A program made the position numbers and the translations under genes. Positions 53,323 through 57,858 of a DNA stretch of 57,858 bases are shown one piece after another (the first letter of the stretch is position 1; every line of letters begins with the position of its first letter). This DNA is from Acidobacteriota bacterium (lineage in GTDB: Bacteria > Acidobacteriota > Vicinamibacteria > Vicinamibacterales > SCN-69-37), in assembly GCA_013203475.1 (NCBI GenBank), contig JABMNV010000027.1, positions 1 through 57,858 of the forward strand. Reading direction: 5' to 3'. Below the pieces are notes generated by a model that saw nothing but the letters and a program-made list of their open reading frames with translations, was not told the DNA's origin and made no database searches.

Positions 53323-56122
53323 GCGCGGCCTCGAAGCATTTCGCACAGCGGAGGCACACACTGACTTGCTCGTCGTCGTCGATCTCGGCCACAGCCTTGA
53401 TGAGGACCGGTAAAAGGTCCGCCACGTACCGCCAGCAGCGCGGACACTTTTCGCCGCCGGCGTGCGTGATGACAACCTCGAGTGCCGTTTCCTGAGCGGG
53501 CGACAGCTTCAGCGTGACTCCGGACACGATGAAGATCATCGGCAAGTCGGCTTCCTTGGCTTTGAGGATCCTGTGCGTTTCCTCGTCACGCACCGTCACG
53601 CTGACATGGGCGGTCAACGACGCGCCTATTGTTTTCTTGGCTCGTGACAGTTCAAGCTTCTCGTTCACTTCACGTCGTACCCGTATCAAAATTTCCCAAT
53701 GCAACTGCGGGTCGGCTTCCTGCCAGGCCAGCGGGCTGTGCGGAAAATCAGCCAAATGCACTGAGGCTTCTCGCTGGCCTGGGAGGCGCGACCAAATCTC
53801 GTCCGCCGTCATCGGCATCAGCGGCGCCAGCAGGCGCGTCAGGCCGTCGGCGATGATGAACAGTGTCGTTTGGGCCGACCGACGTTCCGGTGAGGTCGCC
53901 GGGAACGTATACAGGCGATCCTTTGACACATCGAGATACAGCGCGCTGAGGTCCACCGTCACAAATTCAATCGCCGCATGCGCCAGCGCTTGAAAATCGT
54001 ACTGTTCATACCCCTCACGCATCGTCTGTTCCAAACGTGCATACCGCGAGAGAGTATACCGATCCACATCGACCAAGGCGTCGATCGCGATGCGGTCGTG
54101 CGTTGGATCAAAGTCGTACAGGTTCGACAGCAGGTAGCGGCACGTATTGCGCACTTTCCGGTAGGCTTCGACCGTGCGGGCGAGGACTTCCTTGCCGAGG
54201 CGAATTTCATCGCGGAAGTTGACGAGCGCTACCCACAGGCGCAGGACGTCGGCGCCGCTGTCCTTCATGATCTGTTGTGGCGAGATCACATTGCCAATCG
54301 ACTTCGACATTTTCCGGCCGTGGTCGTCCACGACAAATCCGTGCGTCAGCACCGCGTTGTAAGGCGCGCGGCCACGCGTGCCGACGCCCACGAGCAGGGA
54401 CGACTGGAACCAGCCGCGGTATTGGTCGGTGCCCTCCAGATACAGGTCCGCAGGCCATGCCAACTCGGGCCGTTGGGCGAGCACGGCCTGATGGCTCGAT
54501 CCTGAATCGAACCAGACGTCAAGAATGTCGCGCTCACGCTCAAAACGGTCGCTTCCACACGCATCGCACACAAATCCGTCCGGCAGGAATTCTTCAAGCG
54601 GACGGTCGTACCAGGCGTCGGCGTTGTCTCGCTCGAAGATCGCCGCTGCGCGCTCCACCAGCGCTGGAGTCAAGTGCGATCGGCCGCAGTCGAGGCACGT
54701 CATGGCCGGAATGGGCACGCCCCACGCCCGCTGGCGGGAGATGCACCAGTCGGGACGAGACGCGAACATTCCCGTCATCCGTTCCCGGCCCCACGCTGGA
54801 ATCCAGTCTGTGTGTTGGGCTGCGGCGGTGGCGTCGGCTCGGAGATCGTCCATCCTGATGAACCACTGTGGCGTGGCCAGGAAAATCACCGGCTGATGAC
54901 ACCGCCAGCAATGGGGATACGAGTGTTCAAAGTCCGACCGAAACCACAGACGACCGCGTTCCTGAAGCGCCGATTCCACAACGGGGTTCGCCTCAAAGAC
55001 CTTCAGTCCCCCGACGATGGGGGTGTCGGCTTCGAATCGGCCATGTGTGCCAACCGGCGTCGTGATGGGCAGGCCATAGCGGGTGCCCGTGTTGAAGTCA
55101 TCGACCCCGTGACCCGGTGCCGTATGCACGGCACCGGTGCCCTGCTCCAGAGTGACGTAGTCTCCCAGGACAGCCACCGAGTCTCGGTCAAACAGGGGAT
55201 GACGGAAGGTGACGGATTCGACCAGCCGTCCGGGGAATGTCGCCAATGGGGCGCCCAAGGGTTTACCCGTGGTCTCGCCGACGCGTTCAGCCAGGCCCGT
55301 CGCGACGATGACGACGCGGTCTTGGTACGTGTAGGCGCCGTAATCGAGGTCGGGATGAAACGCGACCGCGAGATTAGCGGGAATCGTCCACGGCGTAGTG
55401 GTCCAAATCAGGACCGAGACCTGACGTCCTGCCAACGCCGGCACCCGGTCGGCCAGCGTCGTATCAGCCTCAGCCAGCGGAAACTCGACGTAGATCGACG
55501 GCGACCGGTGCGTTTCGTATTCCACCTCCGCTTCGGCCAACGCCGTGCGATCGCGAAGGCACCAGTGCACGGGCTTCTTGCCTTTGTACACCAGTCCTCG
55601 GTCGACAAACTGGCCCAGTGCCCGGACAATGGCCGCCTGGTAGCCATAGTTCATCGTCAGGTACGGATGGTCCCAATCGCCGAAGACTCCAAGGCGTTCG
55701 AAGTCGGTGCGCTGTGACGCCACAAACTTCGTGGCGTAGTCACGGCAGGCGCGCCGGAAGTCACCAGTCGATAGTTCCTTCCTCCTGGGGCCCAACTCGC
55801 GTTCGACGTTGAGTTCGATGGGGAGTCCGTGGCAATCCCACCCGGGTACGTACGGCGCGTCAAACCCAGCCATCGTCTTGGACTTGACGACGAAGTCCTT
55901 GATGATTTTGTTGAGCGCGTGGCCGATGTGAATCTGGCCGTTGGCGTAAGGCGGACCGTCATGCAGCACGAATCGTGGCGCCGTGGCCCGGCGTGCACGG
56001 ATGGCCGCGTACAGGTTCATTGCTTCCCATCGGGCCAGCGCCGCCGGCTCAGCCGTCGGCAGGTTCGCCTTCATGGGGAAGTCCGTGCGGGGGAGATTGA
56101 GTGTGTCTTTCAGGTCGCGCAT
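53312..56122 (-). CDS. ileS: isoleucyl-tRNA synthetase
   Basis: IleRS charges tRNA-Ile and edits mischarged valine. The 936 residues are typical of the bacterial type with a C-terminal zinc site. HIGH lies at residues 65-68 (IHIGHALNKI) and KMSKS in GRKMSKSIGNVI (about 600). The CP1 editing domain (about 200-400) includes TTTPWTIPANLAVAFHPDLD and TAPGHGVDDFNTG. The C-terminal zinc cysteines are CPRCWRYVAD and CLRCAKCFE. ileS-lspA adjacency is common in bacteria. The ATG at 56122 is preceded by 71 nt after the HIT gene. Confidence 0.98.
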   Translation of the reverse strand: MRDLKDTLNLPRTDFPMKANLPTAEPAALARWEAMNLYAAIRARRATAPRFVLHDGPPYANGQIHIGHALNKIIKDFVVKSKTMAGFDAPYVPGWDCHGLPIELNVERELGPRRKELSTGDFRRACRDYATKFVASQRTDFERLGVFGDWDHPYLTMNYGYQAAIVRALGQFVDRGLVYKGKKPVHWCLRDRTALAEAEVEYETHRSPSIYVEFPLAEADTTLADRVPALAGRQVSVLIWTTTPWTIPANLAVAFHPDLDYGAYTYQDRVVIVATGLAERVGETTGKPLGAPLATFPGRLVESVTFRHPLFDRDSVAVLGDYVTLEQGTGAVHTAPGHGVDDFNTGTRYGLPITTPVGTHGRFEADTPIVGGLKVFEANPVVESALQERGRLWFRSDFEHSYPHCWRCHQPVIFLATPQWFIRMDDLRADATAAAQHTDWIPAWGRERMTGMFASRPDWCISRQRAWGVPIPAMTCLDCGRSHLTPALVERAAAIFERDNADAWYDRPLEEFLPDGFVCDACGSDRFERERDILDVWFDSGSSHQAVLAQRPELAWPADLYLEGTDQYRGWFQSSLLVGVGTRGRAPYNAVLTHGFVVDDHGRKMSKSIGNVISPQQIMKDSGADVLRLWVALVNFRDEIRLGKEVLARTVEAYRKVRNTCRYLLSNLYDFDPTHDRIAIDALVDVDRYTLSRYARLEQTMREGYEQYDFQALAHAAIEFVTVDLSALYLDVSKDRLYTFPATSPERRSAQTTLFIIADGLTRLLAPLMPMTADEIWSRLPGQREASVHLADFPHSPLAWQEADPQLHWEILIRVRREVNEKLELSRAKKTIGASLTAHVSVTVRDEETHRILKAKEADLPMIFIVSGVTLKLSPAQETALEVVITHAGGEKCPRCWRYVADLLPVLIKAVAEIDDDEQVSVCLRCAKCFEAARAS

Positions 56123-56193
56123 CGGGTGGTGTAAACCCTTATTCTATAATCAGTTCGGTGGTTCATACAGCGGCCGTGTTTTTTGACGCTGCT

Positions 56194-56538
56194 TTACCCT
56201 GGCGGCCACGTCATCGTTCGACCACCCAGCACGTGCAGGTGCACGTGGAAGACCGTTTGGCCTGCGGCGGCGTTGCAATTGAAGACCGTACGGAAGCCGC
56301 CATCAGCGAAGCCGTGGTCGGCGGCGATGGCGGCGGCTCGCCGAATCATTGCGCCCACAACCACATCGTGCTCTGGTCCCAAATCGTTTAGCGTGGCCAC
56401 ATGAGCGCGCGGCACGATCAGGACGTGCATCGGCGCCTGAGGAGTGATGTCGTTGAAGGCGACCAGGAGGTCGTCTTCGTAGACGCGCGTCGCTGGAATA
56501 TCACCCGAGACGATGCGACAGAACAGGCAGGAAGACAT
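56194..56538 (-). CDS. HIT family protein (histidine triad hydrolase)
   Basis: This 114-residue HIT-domain protein is of the HinT branch and likely a purine nucleoside phosphoramidase. It opens SSCLFCRIVSGDIPATRVYE, with Cys4 and Cys7 as a possible zinc pair, and has MHVLIVPRAHVATLNDL and the triad TVFHVHLHVLGGR (His-x-His-x-His) near the end. The start ATG at 56538 lies 6 nt after TATAAT, without a ribosome-binding site, and immediately after the prmC stop. The longer in-frame reading into prmC has no similarity. Confidence 0.94.
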   Translation of the reverse strand: MSSCLFCRIVSGDIPATRVYEDDLLVAFNDITPQAPMHVLIVPRAHVATLNDLGPEHDVVVGAMIRRAAAIAADHGFADGGFRTVFNCNAAAGQTVFHVHLHVLGGRTMTWPPG

Positions 56539-56544
56539 CCCAGG

Positions 56545-56550
56545 ATTATA
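56545..56550 (-). promoter_or_regulatory. -10 box TATAAT, 6 nt before the HIT gene (leaderless candidate)
   Basis: A perfect TATAAT on the minus strand overlaps the prmC stop codon and is followed by CCTGGG and the ATG at 56538. Spacing of 6 nt predicts transcription starting at the ATG. No Shine-Dalgarno or convincing -35 is present. Confidence 0.5.
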
Positions 56551-57439
56551 GGCCCGGCCAGGCAGCCGATACCGGTGCATGACCGACCACCACTCGAGCG
56601 ATGCCCTGGAGGTCTGGATGTTGTTCCGGTGCGACAAAACCCGCCGACTCGAGCCACGCGGTGACGCGGTCGGCCTGCCCGACGCCGACCTCCATCAGGA
56701 GCACGCCTCCCGGCGCAATGGCGCGTCTGGCCTCGGGAATCAATTCCGCGATGACATCGAGACCTGAATCCCCGCCGAACAGGGCGCGTGCCGGTTCATA
56801 CCGGAGAACGTCGTCCTGCATCGCGTCTCGGTCGAGGCGAGACACGTAGGGGGGATTGGAGACAACCACGTCGATCGGGAGGGCAGCCTTGGCGAGAAGG
56901 TGGCCAAGTCGGAAGTCGATCGCGGGTGCGTTGAGCCGCGAGGCGTTGGCGGTGGCCACCGCCAACGCCGCTGCCGAGATGTCCGTCGCCGTGAGCTGCA
57001 TCCGGACGGGAGCGCACTCAAGCGCCAGAGTGATCGCGATACAGCCGGTGCCGGTGCCGACGTCGACAAGGGAAATGGGGCCGGGGCGCGTGGCGACCCG
57101 TCGACGGATCCACAAGAGCGTGATCTCGACAAGTCCCTCGGTTTCCGGCCTTGGAATCAGTGTGTCGGCAGTCACCTCAAACCTTCGACCGTAAAACTCC
57201 TTCTCGCCCAGCAAGTAGGCCACAGGCTCCCGTGCAGCACGGCGTGCCACCAGGGCGTCAAAGGTGGACGGGAACCCGGCTGGCGCGGGCTGGTGAGACT
57301 GCGACAGCCAGTCGGCCAGGGTCCAGCCGAGCACGCCGCGCGCCAGAACAGCGGCATCCTGCCGAGCGTCACTGGGAGGCAGGCCGGCATCGCGGAGTCG
57401 GGCCGCGGCCGCCGCAGCGACGGAGGCCACCGTGATCAC
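56546..57439 (-). CDS. prmC: peptide chain release factor N5-glutamine methyltransferase
   Basis: PrmC methylates the Gln of the GGQ motif in release factors 1 and 2. The 297 residues have a helical N-terminal domain (about 1-80), then the SAM-binding [16 protein letters not shown] (about 125) and the signature [10 protein letters not shown] (about 197), which holds the substrate Gln. The GTG at 57439 overlaps the prfA stop (GTGA). The prfA-prmC pair is common, and the substrate and modifying enzyme are therefore made from one message. The HIT gene begins 7 nt after its stop. Confidence 0.95.
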   Translation of the reverse strand: MITVASVAAAAAARLRDAGLPPSDARQDAAVLARGVLGWTLADWLSQSHQPAPAGFPSTFDALVARRAAREPVAYLLGEKEFYGRRFEVTADTLIPRPETEGLVEITLLWIRRRVATRPGPISLVDVGTGTGCIAITLALECAPVRMQLTATDISAAALAVATANASRLNAPAIDFRLGHLLAKAALPIDVVVSNPPYVSRLDRDAMQDDVLRYEPARALFGGDSGLDVIAELIPEARRAIAPGGVLLMEVGVGQADRVTAWLESAGFVAPEQHPDLQGIARVVVGHAPVSAAWPGL

Positions 57440-57858
57440 GCTGACGGCGGCGGCTCCGCGGTCGCCTGTTTCAGCTTCTGCGCCTGCACGTGGTTGTTCA
57501 TCTGTTCGATGAGCTCAGTCAGGTCACCAGCCAGGGCGCCTTGCAACTGATGCATGGTGAAGTTGATGCGGTGATCCGTGATTCGGTTTTCCTTGAAGTT
57601 GTACGTGCGGATTTTCTCCGAGCGTTCGCCGGTGCCGACCTGACCACGCCGTTCTAGCGCGATGGCGTCATGCTGTTTGCGAAGTTCCATTTCGTAAAGA
57701 CGTGACCGCAGCACCTTCATCGCTTTTTGCCGATTCTTGATTTGCGATTTCTCGTCCTGCTGGGAGACCACCAGACCGCTTGGCAAGTGGGTGATACGCA
57801 CGGCCGAGTACGTCGTGTTCACGCTCTGGCCGCCGGGACCGCTGGAACAAAATGTGTC
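57436..57858 (-). CDS. prfA: peptide chain release factor 1 (partial, N-terminus outside window)
   Basis: RF1 ends translation at UAA and UAG. Only the last 140 residues are visible; the frame runs off the right edge. It begins inside domain 3 with [20 protein letters not shown], where GGQ reaches the peptidyl-transferase centre, then [38 protein letters not shown] and the [14 protein letters not shown] block. The distinction between RF1 and RF2 rests on the prmC neighbour and on this last block; the codon-recognition PxT or SPF motif is outside the window. The stop overlaps the prmC start by 4 nt. Confidence 0.92.
   Translation of the reverse strand, partial: DTFCSSGPGGQSVNTTYSAVRITHLPSGLVVSQQDEKSQIKNRQKAMKVLRSRLYEMELRKQHDAIALERRGQVGTGERSEKIRTYNFKENRITDHRINFTMHQLQGALAGDLTELIEQMNNHVQAQKLKQATAEPPPSA

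Noticed and set aside
53323-53475. 51-residue N-terminal extension of LspA
   Set aside because: It is ileS read in another frame; the GTG at 53322 directly precedes the first membrane helix.

Overview
The window looks like a chromosomal core region of a high-GC, diderm bacterium. LptD, a TonB/ExbB/ExbD set and two lipoprotein-processing enzymes imply an outer membrane. The combination of a secreted TPR protein with a carboxypeptidase-like regulatory domain, glycine- and proline-rich TonB, a DUF502 protein and the mutS2-dnaG-rpoD order fits Acidobacteriota, perhaps class Vicinamibacteria. That placement is inferred from gene content and protein style, not from a search. I saw no rRNA, tRNA, CRISPR array, insertion sequence or prophage. 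Nearly all the sequence is coding, with many start/stop overlaps.

Layout. 1-5360 (minus): mutS2-dnaG-rpoD, with rpoD running off the left edge. 5537-10657 (plus): a membrane glycosyltransferase, citrate synthase, and the lepA-lepB pair. 10669-17916 (minus): rpiB, glyA, a DinG/XPD-type helicase, a TPR protein, a YggS-type PLP protein, hutI and a stand-alone cyclodeaminase. 17951-20809 (plus): an RlmI-type methyltransferase and thiC. 20811-30805 (minus): a long tight run of deoxynucleoside kinase, accD, folC, lptD, rmlB, an Rmd-like reductase, a fused isoprenoid-alcohol kinase (VTE5-like plus DUF92/VTE6-like), a UbiA prenyltransferase and a secreted protein of unknown function. 30884-33085 (plus): a HEAT-repeat/cyclophilin protein. 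33152-34577 (minus): a 33-residue Lys/Ala-rich histone-H1-like peptide and ddl. 34602-40031 (plus): tgt-yajC-secD-secF-uppP-DUF502. 40358-42798 (plus): tonB-exbB-exbD-exbD behind a consensus sigma-70 promoter. 43222-44205 (minus): a TPR lipoprotein. 44380-46533 (plus): a bifunctional Rel enzyme. 46538-47120 (minus): rpmB-ridA. 47528-50505 (plus): a DksA/TraR-type zinc-finger protein behind a sigma-54-like promoter, then lon. 50493-57858 (minus): prfA (partial), prmC, a HIT protein, ileS, lspA, lgt, rluD and a NUDIX hydrolase.

How the genes work together. Several blocks serve the envelope: Sec export (YajC/SecDF, LepB), lipoprotein maturation (Lgt, LspA), LPS assembly (LptD, with dTDP- and NDP-deoxysugar enzymes), undecaprenyl-phosphate recycling (UppP), peptidoglycan precursor synthesis (Ddl) and energised outer-membrane uptake (TonB/ExbBD). 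A second theme is growth control and protein quality: Rel, the DksA/TraR-like protein, Lon, LepA and RidA.

The strongest candidate for something new is the kinase-fusion/prenyltransferase pair at 21386-23626. It could salvage phytol, geranylgeraniol or another isoprenoid alcohol to the diphosphate and pass it to a UbiA acceptor. Other signals worth a look are the 33-residue basic peptide with its own promoter region and terminator, -10 boxes placed 5-8 nt before start codons at several genes (suggesting leaderless mRNAs), a cyclophilin domain lacking its catalytic arginine, and an Lgt whose signature lacks the usual His, Asn and Glu.
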